Source: Bos javanicus (Eukaryota; Chordata; Mammalia; Artiodactyla; Bovidae). Taken from it: a stretch of DNA of 64,000 bases. Shown here piece after piece: positions 1-11,195 of this stretch. The notes beneath the pieces were generated by a model. That model ran no database searches. It was given only the letters and a program-made list of their open reading frames with translations, and was not told the DNA's origin. The DNA is taken from the NCBI RefSeq assembly GCF_032452875.1, contig NC_083871.1:3881692-3945691 (forward strand). Reading direction: 5' to 3'. Within the stretch, counting starts at the first letter, position 1. Each line of letters begins with the position of its first letter. A program made the position numbers and the translations under genes.

Positions 1-441
1 AAGACTCCTCAAATCCCCTGCAACCCAAGCAAAAATATGTTTCTCCAAATAAGATAAACAGAAAACCAATAGGCACATGATAAACTGCTCAAGATTACCA
101 ATTATTAGAGAAATGCAAATCAAAACTACAATGAAGTTCTGCAAAACTACAAACTACAATGACCTCACACCAGTCAGAACAGTTATTATTAAAATGTCTA
201 CAAATAACAAATGTTAGAGAGAGTGTGGAGAAGAGAGAACCCTCTTACACTGTTGGTGGGAATGTAAATTGCAACAGTCACTATGGAAAGCAATATAGAG
301 TTTCCTCATAAAACAAAAAATGGAACCAGCATATGATACAGCAAACCCACTCCTGGGCATATACACAGAAAAAAACTGTAATTAAAAAGATATATGCACT
401 CCTATGTTCATTGTAGCACTATTTATAATAGTCAGGACATG
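1..441 (+). mobile_element. L1 LINE 3' part, first segment
   Basis: The text follows the last part of L1 ORF2: a stretch matching the C-terminal cysteine/histidine region (around 190-260) and the 'tataatag..aggacatg' stretch before the 3' UTR. Many indels and stops show an old, dead copy. It is interrupted at 441 by a BovB and resumes at 901. The left end runs off the window. Confidence 0.85.
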
Positions 442-900
442 TACATCACTCTGTCGTGTCCTACTCTGCAACCCTATTGACTGCAGCGTGCCAGGCTTCT
501 CTGTCCACAGTCTCCCAGAGTTTTCTCAAACTCATGTCCATTGAATCAGTGATGCCATTCAACCATCTCATCCTCTGTTATCCCCTTCTCCTCTTTCCTT
601 CAGTTCTTCCCAGCATTAGAGTATTTTCCAATGAGTCAGCTCTTCACATCAGGTGGCCAAAGTATTAGAGATTCAGAATCATTACTTCCAATGAATATTC
701 AGGATTTATTTCCTTTAGAATTGACTGGTTTGATCTTCTTGCAGTCCAAGGAACTCTCAAGAGTCTTCTCCAGCACCACAGTTTGAAAATATCAATTCTT
801 TGACACTCAGTCTTCCTTATGGTCCAACTCTCACATCCATACATGACTACTGAAAAAACCATAGATTTGACTATACAGATCTTTGTTGGCAAAGTAATGT
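442..900 (-). mobile_element. BovB LINE fragment inserted in L1
   Basis: Reverse complement of the BovB 3' region: the C-terminal end of the RT-encoding ORF plus the short 3' end shared with Bov-tA. It is flanked by a 9-bp imperfect target duplication, caggacatg (433-441) and caagacatg (901-909, one mismatch), which fits insertion by target-primed reverse transcription into the older L1. It is 5'-truncated and has no open reading frame of use. Confidence 0.9.
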
Positions 901-1354
901 CAAGACATGAACATAACCTAAATGTCTATCAACAGGTGAATGGGTAAAGAATTGCTGTGTATATATATACAATGGAATACTCCTCAGCCATACAGTAGAA
1001 TGAAATAATGCCACTCTGTAGCAACATGGATGGACTTAGAGATAATCCTGCTAAGCAAAGCAAGTTAGAGAAAGACAAATACCATATGACATCACTTGAA
1101 TGTGGAATCTAAAATACGACACACCTCAGCATAGCTAAGAAACAAAGACTCACTGATATAGAGAACAGACTTGTGATTGCCAAGAGGGAGGCGGGGTGGG
1201 AAGGATTGGAAGTTTGGGGTTAGCTGAGGCAAGCTATTTTATATAGGATGGATAAACAGCAAAGTCCTACTATATAACACAGTGAATTCTATTCAACATT
1301 CTAAGACAAACCTTAATGGAGAAAAATGTGTGTGTGTATATATACACACATACA

Positions 1355-1410
1355 TCCATGGGGTCACAAAGAGTCAGACATGACACGATTGCGTGACTAA
1401 CACTTTCACT
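1355..1410 (+). mobile_element. Bov-tA/BovB 3'-end fragment
   Basis: About 55 bp matching the shared Bov-tA/BovB 3' end (catggggtcacaaagagtc, then a cactttcact tail). It lies between a TG/CA-rich run and an AT microsatellite, so a SINE tail probably seeded these simple repeats. Confidence 0.7.
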
Positions 1411-1412
1411 CT

Positions 1413-1415
<3 letters not shown>

Positions 1416-1453
<38 letters not shown>
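1416..1453. repeat. (AT)n microsatellite
   Basis: A 38-bp uninterrupted AT dinucleotide run directly after the SINE-like tail; likely length-polymorphic. Confidence 0.97.
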
Positions 1454-1456
<3 letters not shown>

Positions 1457-1510
1457 TCACTTTTCTGCATAGCAGAAATTAAGACATCATACTTCAATAA
1501 ATTTTTTAAA

Positions 1511-2330
1511 ACTTAAAACTCAAAAATGTTCCTTCAAATGCATAACTTCAGAGTTCGGAGGGAATTAGCTGGCCAAAATTTATGTTTTCTTTAAAAAACC
1601 ATTTTTGCTTAAGAAAAGTAAAATTTCCATTCTCTTCAAAATCATATCTGTTTAGCACTAAAATATTTTAATGCCTTTAGATTAATGGACATTCCAGGAA
1701 GTGCCCCACTTTCATTGCACGGCAGTGGACAGTTCCAGGAGCCCTGCTGCCCATCCACCTTTAGAAATGTGTTACTTTAAACTTGAGAATTTGGGTTAAA
1801 CTCCAACCTAGATACATAATCTATGCCATGCGTAAACCTAGTAGTCTTCATCCAACTTCAGGTACCAGTGACTGAAAAATGACTAAGTAGTTAAAACTGT
1901 CAGTAACTGTCATTGTCAATTTCCACATTACTGATAAATTCCTTCTAAAACATTCGCTTACTCCTTGAAACAAGTGGCTTTCAAAAAAAAGTTCTAAATG
2001 ATACTTGCTTTGGCACAATATATTTAAAGTGCATCTTGATAAAGCCACATGTTTACATCTTTTATTAATCAAATATATGAAATATTATGTATAAGTAGAA
2101 TTCACATAGGTTAATTAATTTTTATGCTCTCAGTTACTGTATATATTAAGTATCTCTGACTTATAATAAAATGCAAGAAAATAACTCAGAGCAGGAATGT
2201 CACTGGGATTTGAATGATCCTTTCTATGTCAGGTAAGGATATTTTCTAAATCATTGGGAAAACATATCTAACATAAAAAATATATATGGAAAAATATGGG
2301 GTTGAGTGGGGGAGTGGAAAACCGGTTATG
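1511..2330. other. Unique AT-rich DNA, nothing recognised
   Basis: No open frame longer than about 75 codons and no repeat I recognise. Confidence 0.6.
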
Positions 2331-2334
2331 TATA

Positions 2335-2425
2335 TATAGGAGTCACTTCCTCCTGAGTTTAAAGATGAGTGAACTGACACAAGGATAAGATAGTGACTTA
2401 CTCATCAAACTCTGCAATCAGTACC
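2335..2425 (+). mobile_element. Possible MIR fragment
   Basis: The stretch around 2360-2405 resembles the MIR segment 'gaaactgaggcacagagaggttaagtgact' in sense, but is too degraded to be sure. Confidence 0.3.
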
Positions 2426-3205
2426 TTGTTAAGCTGCAAGGTGCTCTGTCTCACAGCAGCTCTGTACCTCCCACTTGGTTGGGTGGGATTGTCTCCTCTT
2501 GCAGACTTAAAGCATCTCCTGAGTGCTCTGCAGACAGCTGTGCTCTTTGACACAGCCATCTCTTCCTTCTCTAAATCGCATGTACTTTTAAATGCCAAAC
2601 GCATTGTTTTTCTTTATCCCCTAGCTTATTTTCTATTTCTTATTTTGGCTTTTTCTTTTAATTCACATATTTCATTGACAAATACTAAAGGTATTTATTT
2701 GCCCTCACATGGTCAACATCCCACACTTCCTACTGCCAGATAATCCAGGGCTCTTTACTCCTGATTCCAGATGTGTTTATCTTTATTTTAATGAACACAA
2801 TTCTTGATTACCAGGGAACAATACATGAGTACTCAGGGCATGTTGCCTTCAAATAGATAGTCTTTAATATTTGTTCAACACATAGAGAAGAGGCAGACCA
2901 CAGGATGGACAGTAGAACCCAGCAATCCCAGAAGCAGTTAACATCCACCCATGGTATCTGACATTCCAACTCTGGCTGCAAATTGGGGTTCTCCTAAATT
3001 ATTTCAACGAGGGCCATTGTAATTTGAATGTCATATAAAACATGCCTAAGAGTTTCTTCAGTCTGTCAATGACTTCTAGTTTAGGGAAGTAGAGTGTCTT
3101 TTGCAGAGTGCTTCTTATTTCATTGAGTGATTCTTGTGAAACCTGGTGCTTTGTTTTTACCATAGTGATGAGAAACAGCTGCAGAGAGATGCTAGGAGAG
3201 GGATC
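2426..3205. other. Unique DNA, nothing recognised
   Basis: Contains a chance frame of 116 codons (2393-2743, + strand) with no recognisable domain. No repeat identified. Confidence 0.5.
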
Positions 3206-3400
3206 TGCAAGGCAGTAATAGCCATGCTGTTAATGGTTATTGTGTACTTACTATGCAGACAGTCTTTTGGGCACTTTTTTTCCATACCAACTTGCTTAAT
3301 CCTTCTAACAAATCTGTGTGTTTATGTTATTCTTCCTATTTCACAGGAAGGGAGAAATTAGGTGCAGAACATTACATCAACTTGCCCATCATTATTCAGG
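3206..3400 (+). mobile_element. MIR SINE
   Basis: Follows the MIR consensus in order: the 'taatagc' start, 'tgtacttactatgcaga', 'gcttaatccttctaaca', 'tatttcacaggaag' and 'aacttgcccatc'. It is an ancient tRNA-derived mammalian SINE with many substitutions. Confidence 0.8.
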
Positions 3401-3460
3401 CCCACTACATGCCCATGGGTCCACAGTATAAACAAGTTAGTGTGATTTAATTTTTACAAT

Positions 3461-3481
3461 TTTTTTTTTTTTTTTTTTTTT
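3461..3481. repeat. Poly(T) run
   Basis: A 21-bp T homopolymer, possibly the tail of an unrecognised minus-strand retroelement. Confidence 0.9.
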
Positions 3482-3582
3482 GCTATTTGTGTTTAGATGA
3501 CCCTCCCCAAAGAAACACAGGATCACATGATAATAGTTTAAAAACCACCATCTGATTCTTTTTAAGATAGTTGCCTAATTAT

Positions 3583-3616
3583 GTATATGTGTGTGTGTAT
3601 ATATATATATATGTAT
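3583..3616. repeat. (TG)n(TA)n microsatellite
   Basis: TG repeat passing into a TA repeat, adjoining the 3' end of a minus-strand CHR SINE. Confidence 0.9.
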
Positions 3617-3776
3617 ATTTATTTATTTCCTTATTTGGCTGTGCCATGTCTTAGTTGTGCCATGCAGGATCTTTGTTGTCTCATGTAGGGTTGCTCTGAG
3701 TCATGTGGGATCTTATTTCATCACCCAGGGATTGAACCCATGCCCCCAGCATTGCAAGGCAGATTCTTAATCACTG
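3617..3776 (-). mobile_element. CHR-type SINE (main part)
   Basis: On the minus strand this is the cetartiodactyl tRNA-Glu-derived CHR SINE: 'cccagggattgaacccatgc' carries the B-box region and 'ggctgtgccatg' the 3' body. It is split by two younger SINEs. Its head resumes at about 3907-3921 and at 4049-4067 ('gaccattggggaagtc'). Confidence 0.8.
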
Positions 3777-3906
3777 CTGCTTCTGCTAAGTCGCTTCAGT
3801 CATGTCCGACACTGTGTGACCCCATAGACGGCAGCCCACCAGGCTCCCCTGTCCATGGGATTCTCCAGGCAAGAATACTGGAGTGGATTGCCATTTCCTT
3901 CTCCAT
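3777..3906 (-). mobile_element. Bov-A monomer SINE inserted in CHR
   Basis: Starts gctgcttctgctaagtcgct and ends in the ccatttccttctcc block typical of a reversed Bov-A unit. It is flanked by cttaatcactg (3766-3776) and cttaaccactg (3907-3917), an 11-bp duplication with one mismatch. Confidence 0.85.
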
Positions 3907-3921
3907 CTTAACCACTGGGAG

Positions 3922-4048
3922 CAAGCAAGTGTGCATACTTAGTCATGACACTCTTTGTGACCCCATGGATTGTAGCCTGCAAGGCTCCTCTGACCATGGA
4001 ATTTTCCAGGCAAGAATACTGGAGTGGGTAGTCATTCTCTTCTCCAGG
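3922..4048 (-). mobile_element. Second Bov-A/Bov-tA unit inserted in CHR
   Basis: Reversed Bov-A body (gaccccatggattgtagcct to tctcttctccag). It lacks the tRNA head, or has lost it. The flanks 'accactggga' (3912-3921) and 'accattgggga' (4049-4059) look like an imperfect duplication of CHR sequence. Confidence 0.75.
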
Positions 4049-4067
4049 ACCATTGGGGAAGTCTCTT

Positions 4068-5488
4068 TTTGAATCTTTTTTATCCCTGTATATATCTCAG
4101 AGTCCTGCCTTAAGTATTGTTTTTAGCAAATATGTCACTGAATCCAGGTTTTGTGCTACCTGACAATTTATTTCCTTCAGTCAAATATAGCTGCTGTTTA
4201 CCTCAGTGACTTATCAAAACTTCTCATCAATTCATTTTTTAAAGGCATCACTCCCTTCAAAGCTGCTCTCTTTAAAACTGGGGGAGATTCACTTTGTCAA
4301 AATAATTATAGAAGCTGAAGTTAGAAAGGGTGGCTTTCTTTTTTATGCAACTGTCTTTATGCTCTGGGATCATTTTCAAAGTGCCAATTTCATTTGTACC
4401 TATAAACTTTAAAAGATACCTAGTTCGCCCAAACTTTCTAGCTGACACAAAATGGAATTCATAGGCCCTGAATTGCAATCATGGAAGATAACAGGCTCAC
4501 TTCTGTGGGCCTTGTCCCATGACTAATTTTCAGATGCTCTTCAGCAAACCACTTGCCACCTAATTGGAAAAAAAAGAAAATTCTCCATTTCTTCAGACTG
4601 GGTAAGGTGCAAGCTTACAGCAAAGTAGATTTTCTCCTGATTAGAAAGAATCCAAATATGTTAGAGAACAGGTGTGAACAGGAGACAATGGCTGAATACA
4701 AACCATTTAGCCTCGCTAGGATAGCTAACATCACGTTTTTGTATAGTATAGTGGTTTCTAGAGTTAGGAATTTATAACCAGTAAAGCTTCAATAAAAGAT
4801 TTGAGGACTAACATAGAACTGTCAACATTTTATTTCCTAGAAAGAATATTTAAACACATACGTATACACATGCCCACAAGAACCACAACCACCATACAAC
4901 ATAAAGAAAAATATTACCAGTTACAATGCAGCCTGATATATGTTTCACTACAATGTTCTAATTTTTCTCACTGTCCCATGAATATAAGAAAATATAGAAT
5001 ATGAGTGGTCAAAAAATCATTATTTTGTACATCATAAAGGTACAAATGAAGTTCTAAATTCTGCTGAGAAGAGCAAATTGATAACTGGATAATATATTTT
5101 GAACACATACACCCAGATATCTGGGCATCTATTTGTTCAGTAAATATTTGTTAAATTTCAATTATTACATCTCAGTCTAGAAATGACAACTGTCTAAGTA
5201 AGCAAGGAGAAGCAAGATGTACACACATATGCGTACGTGAGGTTGATATATATTCTTTGCCTGCAAAGTTTATTGTGCAACTAAAACATCAATCCAATGT
5301 AAGGTAAAAAACACTACAGTGGATTTGACACAGCTCACGTTTCATTTTTAATTAGAATACTGGGGCTGGAATGCAATATGGGAGAAGATAGCAAAAAGAA
5401 AGTTGAGACATAGGATATTGTATACCTTAGTAATACAGACCTAAGAAATGTACTAAGGTCCTGATACTAGGGAATCCTAGTACAAAGA
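4068..5488. other. Unique AT-rich DNA, nothing recognised
   Basis: Only chance frames shorter than 75 codons. No repeat family recognised. Confidence 0.55.
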
Positions 5489-5502
5489 ATCTCCTGGTGT
5501 TT

Positions 5503-5779
5503 GCTATGCTATGCTATGCTAAGTCACTTCAGTCATGTCCGACTTTGTGCGACCCCATAGACAGCAGCCCACCAGGCTCCCCTATCCCTGGGATTCTCCA
5601 GGCAAGAACACTGGAGTGGGTTGCCATTTCCTTTTCCAGTGAATGAAAGTGAAAAGTGAAAGTGAGGTCATTTAGTCATGTCCAACTCCTAGCGACCCCA
5701 TGGACTGCAGCCTACCAGGCTCCTCTGTCCATGGGATTTTCCAGGCAAAAGTACTGGAGTGGGGTGCCATTGACTTCTC
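5503..5779 (-). mobile_element. Bov-A2 SINE, complete
   Basis: Two Bov-A units joined by the 'gaaagtgaaaagtgaaagtg' linker, minus strand. It is bounded by a 14-bp duplication, atctcctggtgttt (5489-5502) and atctcctagtgttt (5780-5793), one mismatch. The 3'-tail side has a small TATGC repeat (5504-5520). Confidence 0.95.
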
Positions 5780-5793
5780 ATCTCCTAGTGTTT

Positions 5794-6794
5794 ACTAGGA
5801 GCCACAGAGACTCAGTGTTTCAATTATGTCATCTAATAGACAAGAAGTTACAAGAAACCCCTTTCTAAAGCAATGCCCCAGAACATTAGGTGGCTTAAGA
5901 AGTATAAGGTTAAAGAGAGAGAGAGAGATTGATTGATTGAGATATTGATTAGGACTTGCCTTTAGTATATGTGCTTGTGTCTGTGAAAAAAATATTGGAT
6001 TGTGTATCCACAGATAAGAATTTCTGTACCAAATATTTTGTGTGTACTTCAACCTGCTTTACTTTTCCTTCCTGTAAAGTAAAACTTAATCTGTCTCTTA
6101 AGGACACTTAAAAGAAAAGAAGAGTATGGCCAGACACATGCATGTGCATCAATTTGTGTTCAGAACAGGTGTGGCAAATGTATTTCAAGTTTGTGACATC
6201 CATATTCTGAATAGGGATTGTTCTTAGCAGCAGCAAATTGAGGCAGCAGTTAAGGAGCTAAACAGGCTATCAGATAGTTCAAAATCTATTCCCAGTATTA
6301 TAAAAACAATATATTACAGAATGCACTGGCAGAGATCAATGATACCACTTTCATATGGAAAAGCCATACACAATTCTTTCTAAATAATCCCTGCTTCACC
6401 CTTCCATTTGTTATAATAGCTGTAGTCCCTAGGTAACTATTTGTTGTTGTTGTTGTTTTTTAATGAGGTGATGACACCTGATTATTTTCTTTTCAGGTTT
6501 ATTTTTCAGTTTCCTTTGAACCCCCATACATAATATCTAATAGAGGGAGAACTAACTTTGTTGCTAGGGGAAACTTAAAGAAACAAATTCTATTGTGTGT
6601 GAAACAGGCTCTCTCCTCAAAAGGGCAGCCAATAATGATGTCCAGTATAGACATCTCTAAAAGACATACAGTGACTCATCAATGGATTTATCACTCCTGA
6701 TTCTCAACACTAGAACATCTTCAACACACAGAATAACTAATTGTGCCGCAGAAGTACCCTGTATCTCTGTCCTCCCAACCTCTTATTGATAATT
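5794..6794. other. Unique DNA with two short simple repeats
   Basis: Holds a (GA)n(GATT)n run at about 5914-5941 and a (TTG)n run at 6441-6457. Nothing else is recognised and there is no coding evidence. Confidence 0.55.
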
Positions 6795-6925
6795 AGATTA
6801 ATGATTAGCAAAATCTATTTTGTGCCAGGCATCTGTCAAGCACTTTGCAATATTAACTCACTTAGTCCACTTGGTAACTTTGGTAAGTAGGGACCATTAT
6901 TATCCATATTATAGAAGATAAAAGT
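6795..6925 (+). mobile_element. MIR SINE
   Basis: Matches MIR in sense: 'tgtgccaggcatctgtcaag', 'actcacttagtcc' and 'attattatccatattataga'. It is cut on the right by a Bov-tA. Confidence 0.8.
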
Positions 6926-7104
6926 AAAATGTGCTTAGTCGCTCAGTGGTATCTGATCCTCTGTGGCCCATGGACTGTAACCTGTCAGACTCCTCTTGTC
7001 ATGGCATTTTCCAGACAAGAATACTGAAATGGGTTGCCATTTCCTACTCCAGGTGATTTTCCAGACCCAGGGATCAAACCCGCATGTCTTGTGTCTCCTG
7101 TACT
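6926..7104 (-). mobile_element. Bov-tA SINE, 3' body (split by BovB)
   Basis: Reversed Bov-tA body and start of the tRNA-like head (gattttccagacccagggat). It is interrupted at 7104 and the head resumes at 7403-7450. Confidence 0.85.
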
Positions 7105-7402
7105 GGTTGTTCAGTTGCCCAGCTGTGTCAGACTCCTTGCAACCCCACGTACTGCAGCATGCAAGGCTTCCCTGTCCTTTACCATCTCCTAGAGTTTACT
7201 CAGGCTCATGTCCATTGAATTGATGATGCCATCCAAGCATCTCATCTTCTGTCATCCTCTTCTTCATCTGCCTTCAATCTTTCCCATCATCAGGGTCTTT
7301 TCTAATGAGTTGACTCTTTGCATCAGGTGGCCAAAATATTGGAGCTTCAGCTTCAGCATCAGTCCTTCCAAGCAAACCACTTAAGCATCCTTGCCTTGAG
7401 AA
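7105..7402 (-). mobile_element. BovB LINE 3' fragment inside Bov-tA
   Basis: Reversed BovB 3' end (7105-7371), then about 30 bp of unassigned sequence before the SINE resumes. The flanks cctgtact (7097-7104) and cctgcact (7403-7410) form an 8-bp duplication with one mismatch, placing this BovB after the Bov-tA. Confidence 0.8.
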
Positions 7403-7450
7403 CCTGCACTAGTAGGCCACTTCTTTATCACTAGCACCACCTTTGCCTAA
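7403..7450 (-). mobile_element. Bov-tA SINE, tRNA-like head remainder
   Basis: The 'ttctttatcactagcaccac' block is the reversed tRNA-like head that should directly follow position 7104 in an unbroken Bov-tA. Confidence 0.75.
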
Positions 7451-7744
7451 GTTTGTACAACTCAAGTTGGGATATCAATTCAGGTGATCTACATAAAACC
7501 CTAAAGCAACCCCTCTGACAGACTGATGCCTTGAGACTTGAGGTGGGGATCTGTGTAGGATGAGTAATAAATCAATCTGACTATATTTTAAAATTATTTT
7601 TTAAAGTTGTCTGATGAGTTATGTTTCTATTGTTTTGCATTTTTCCTTAAAACTATTTTGTTTAGCTTATTATTGTTGATAAAACTACATGATGTTAAAC
7701 ACAGTAGGGACTGAGTTTATGGCCGGTCAAAAGATACAGACCTT
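7451..7744. other. Unique DNA, nothing recognised
   Basis: No repeat or frame of note. Confidence 0.5.
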
Positions 7745-7900
7745 ATTTCAGGCTCTGCTGTCCATGGAATTCTCCAGACAAGAATACTGGAGTGGATAGC
7801 CATTCCCTTCTCCAGGGGATTTTCCTGATCAGGGACTGCACCCGGCTCTCCCACATTGCAGGCTGATTCTTTACCATCTGAGCCACCAGGGAAGCCCTTA
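7745..7900 (-). mobile_element. Bov-tA SINE, truncated at 3' end
   Basis: Reversed Bov-tA with a clear tRNA-like head ending tgagccaccagggaagccc. The 3' part is short. No duplication was found. Confidence 0.85.
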
Positions 7901-9410
7901 CCTGGTCATACACCTCACTGTTTCTTGGGAAACCCTTAGATTATGCAGTACCAACCCCTAGTGTTAGATCTGTGCACTGTTGAAGGTCATTAAATAACTC
8001 CTTGAGGCTCAAGGCAAACGTCAGGGGACTTGCCTTGGTCTTCTGACCTAGAGGAGGCCCATGTGTGCAATCCTTTAACTGCAGCTGAGTCAAAGCAATT
8101 CTAGCATAGTTATAGTTGAGTCAACTATTATAACATATTTCTGAAGGCCTACATATGTGCCAGCCCATTAAGATCCCCCACTGCTATGTCTTCTGCTTCC
8201 CTGAGCTGTGCTCATCTGCTGGTATCAGAGGCACCGAGTAAGCTTGCCATGTGTTAATTGCAAGCCAACTGTGATCAGAAGCCCCTAACATAAGCTAAAA
8301 AGATAGCTTAGTGGAACAAACATCTGGTAGATAATACTTAAATTCCCCGAATTCTGCTTTTACATCCTAGTAGAGCAAAATCAATCATCTCTTTACTGGG
8401 AAAAATACAATAAACTGTGACTTTCACAGTGTGAGTTTGTTGGTTTCAAACTTTTAAAACTAAATCATATTTGTTTTTCACAAAAACAGCTGATAACTTT
8501 TGAAGTGATTTGTCACTTCTTTGGACAAACTAGGTACATGATGAAAAACTGTCAATATCTTTTTAGGACTGATGGATAAAACACAAATTTTAAGTTGAGA
8601 AACAGTATCCTTTTTTAGAATTATGTACAAAATTTTATTTTACTTTTTACACTCTGTTTTAAATAAATATATACATAAATATAAGGAATACCTTAAAAAA
8701 AAGCATGCATTGTGGCCATTGAAAGATTTATTTTATTGTTTTAACTTTTTCACATGTATTTTTATGTATTTGTATAAATGTTTTCATTTTTAAAAGAAAG
8801 CATTTTGAAAAGTGTGTTTCCAGGGACATATATATCAATAAGCTCAAGTCAAATGTTTGGAAACCTAGATTATTATTCTGATGCTGCTCTTCTGTCCCTC
8901 ATCTACCTTCAACTCAATTTTTCTTAAATTCTCACAGAACATAAGAGATCAGAAAGGACATTATATATCATATAATTAGCCTGGGTAAAATATTACAATG
9001 GGACATAGAATTCCATTGGTTCCCCAAGACAAATGACTCTTAAACCAGGGACGGCATATCTCAGAGACACTCGAGAAATGGGGCTCAAATAAAATAATGA
9101 AGAAATATAAAGCTTTTAAGGAATTGGGATGGGGACAGTTCCTACGTAAATGTTTCTGAGGCTATGGGACTATAGCATGCCATGTGGAAAATAGCTTGGG
9201 GCAGAAAAACGCACAGTAAGCCACACTGCCTCTCTTGCCTCTCTGTCACCTGTGCTATCAACATCTCTGCCATTAGGTCTCAAAAGTTCATCACTTTCCC
9301 TACATAACAGCAACTCTTAGGAGAATACTTAGCTCTGTCATGTTACAGTCTGTACATTCTAGTGGAGAAACAGTATCTTAATAAACTTTTCAAAGTTGTT
9401 TATTTTTATT
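7901..9410. other. Unique AT-rich DNA, nothing recognised
   Basis: About 1.5 kb with no repeat family I can name and only short chance frames. A partial MIR-like phrase (ctacatatgtgccag, near 8150) is too short to call. Confidence 0.55.
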
Positions 9411-9630
9411 ATGAAGTGAAGTGAAGTGAAGTCTCTCAGTTATGTCCGACTCTTTGCGATCCCATGGACTGTGGCCCACCAGGCTCCTCCATCCATGGGA
9501 TTCTCCAGGCAAGAATACTGGAGTGGGTTGCCATTTCCTTCTCCAGGAGATCTTCCCAACCCAGGGATTGAACCCGGGTCTCCTGCATTGTAGGCAGATG
9601 CTTTACCATCTGAGCCACCAGAGAAGTCCA
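9411..9630 (-). mobile_element. Bov-tA SINE, nearly complete
   Basis: Full reversed Bov-tA, from a (GAAGT)n tail at 9412-9432 through the BovB-like body to the tRNA-like head (tgagccaccagagaagtcc). It shows few substitutions, so it is fairly young. Short frames across it on both strands are SINE artefacts. Confidence 0.93.
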
Positions 9631-10170
9631 TTTTTTTTATATATATATTATGAAATGATGAAAATAACACAATAATGAAAAATAAAGCAGGATTTATCCC
9701 TAATGTAGGTATAAAGTTGTTTCTAAATTTGAAGTTGATAATAAAATAAGAAAAGAAAAACTATATTCATATGTAATTATTTGTAATTAAGTGACTTTGA
9801 ATAATTTATTTTTTTTCCAACTACACAGACATTTCACATTCTGAAATAAATCTGGGCAACTGAAAGTTATTCCTGTACTGAATTACTATTAGTGATTGAA
9901 TTATGCTAATTCAGATATCTTAAAACAAGAAAATATTTGAAACTACTGACTTGGATAATAAAAACATGTGTCTTTTATCTGTGGTATTGATGTAACACTA
10001 TCCAGAATGGATAAAGATACTAATAACTGAAAAATATCACATTGGAAAGAAAACAGAGTCTTATCTAAACAACAGTGTTATTTTGATTTTTCATAAAGGT
10101 AATCTTGTACTCAGAATTTAACTTATGCATATATGAATATAGGAATATATCATTTTGAGGACAAGTACCA
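9631..10170. other. AT-rich unique DNA, nothing recognised
   Basis: Starts with a T run and short AT run (9631-9649) beside the SINE head, then AT-rich sequence without coding or repeat signal. Confidence 0.5.
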
Positions 10171-11195
10171 AGAAGAGAAAAACAGCTACTGCTTCATTGA
10201 CTACGCTAAACCCTTTGACTGTGTGGATCACAACAAACTAGAAAATTCTTAAAGAGATGGAAATACTAGACCACCTTACCTGCCTCCTGAGAAATCTGTA
10301 TTCAGGTCAAGAAGCAACAGTTAGAACTGGACATGGAACAACTGATTGGTTCCAAATAGGAAAAGGAGTACATCAAGGCTGTATATTGTCACCCTGCTTA
10401 TTTAACTTATATGCGGAGTACACCATGCAAAATGCTGGGCTGGATGAAGCACAAGCTGCAAACAAGAATGCTGGGAGAAATCTCAATAATCTCAGATATA
10501 CAGATGACACCACCCTTATGGCAGAAAGTGAAGAGGAACTAAAGAGCCTCTTGATGAAAGTGAAAGGGGAGAGTGAAAAAGGTGGCTTAAAACTCAACTT
10601 TCAAAAAACTAAGATCATGGCATCTGGTCCCACCACTTCAGGATGGGGAAACTATGGAAATGCAGCCATGAAATTAAAAAATGCTTGCTCTGTGGAAGAA
10701 AAGCTATGACAAATCTAGACAGCATATAAAAAGCAGAGACATTATTTTACCGACAAAGGTTCATATAGTCAAAGCTGTGGTTTTTCCAGTAGTCATGTAT
10801 GGATGTGAGAGTTGGACTGTAAAGAAAGCTGAACACTGGAGAAATGATGCTTTTGAACTGCAGTATTGGAGAAGACTCCCGAAGATCCCTTGGGCAGCAA
10901 GGAGATTAAACTCAAGGAAATCAGTCCTGAATACTCATTGGAAAGACCGATGCTGAAGCTGAAACTCCAAAACTTTGGCCACCTGATGCGAAGGACATTG
11001 GCAAGGACCCTGATGCTGGGAAAGATTGAAGGCAGGAGGAGAAGGGGATAACAGAGAATGAGATGGTTGAGTGGCATCACAGACACGATGAACATGAGTT
11101 TTAGTAGGCTCTGGGAGTTGGTGATGGATTGGGAAGCCTGGAGTGCTGCAGTACATAAGGTGGGAAAGAGTCCACCATGACTGAATGACTGAACT
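10171..11195 (+). mobile_element. BovB LINE, 5'-truncated (about 1 kb)
   Basis: Begins in the reverse transcriptase region (the FIDYAKAFDCVDH-like block, here degraded) and runs to the 3' end gactgaactgaat. Compared with other copies here it lacks about 60 bp near 10653, between the 'SGP' block and the 'CSHEIK' block. It ends in a short ACTGA tail rather than poly(A), as usual for RTE elements. Confidence 0.92.
10257..10709 (+). pseudogene. BovB reverse transcriptase fragment
   Basis: A 150-codon open piece of the BovB polyprotein. It shows the RT finger/palm blocks: ATVRTGHGTTDWFQIGKGV, the QGCILSPCLFNLY block (motif B) and the catalytic C box, here RYTDDT instead of the usual RYADDT (residues about 80-85). 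The RT would copy BovB RNA at a nicked target. Without the N-terminal endonuclease, the first RT blocks and the C-terminal part (moved out of frame after a deletion near 10653), it is a dead remnant. The Met start is a chance internal codon. Confidence 0.9.

Larger units (their letters stand above)
901..1510 (+). mobile_element. L1 LINE 3' part, second segment
   Basis: Continues the L1 of 1-441: the end of ORF2 (the region encoding the tail with the 'MEYSSAI'-like stretch), then a 3' UTR with the typical 'gggaaggattgg..' purine-rich tract and an AATAAA near 1497. A short SINE-like piece and an AT microsatellite sit inside the 3' UTR. Confidence 0.8.

Noticed and set aside
2393..2743. 116-codon + strand frame
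   Set aside because: No recognisable domain. Composition follows the local T-rich DNA and no promoter or splice context was seen.
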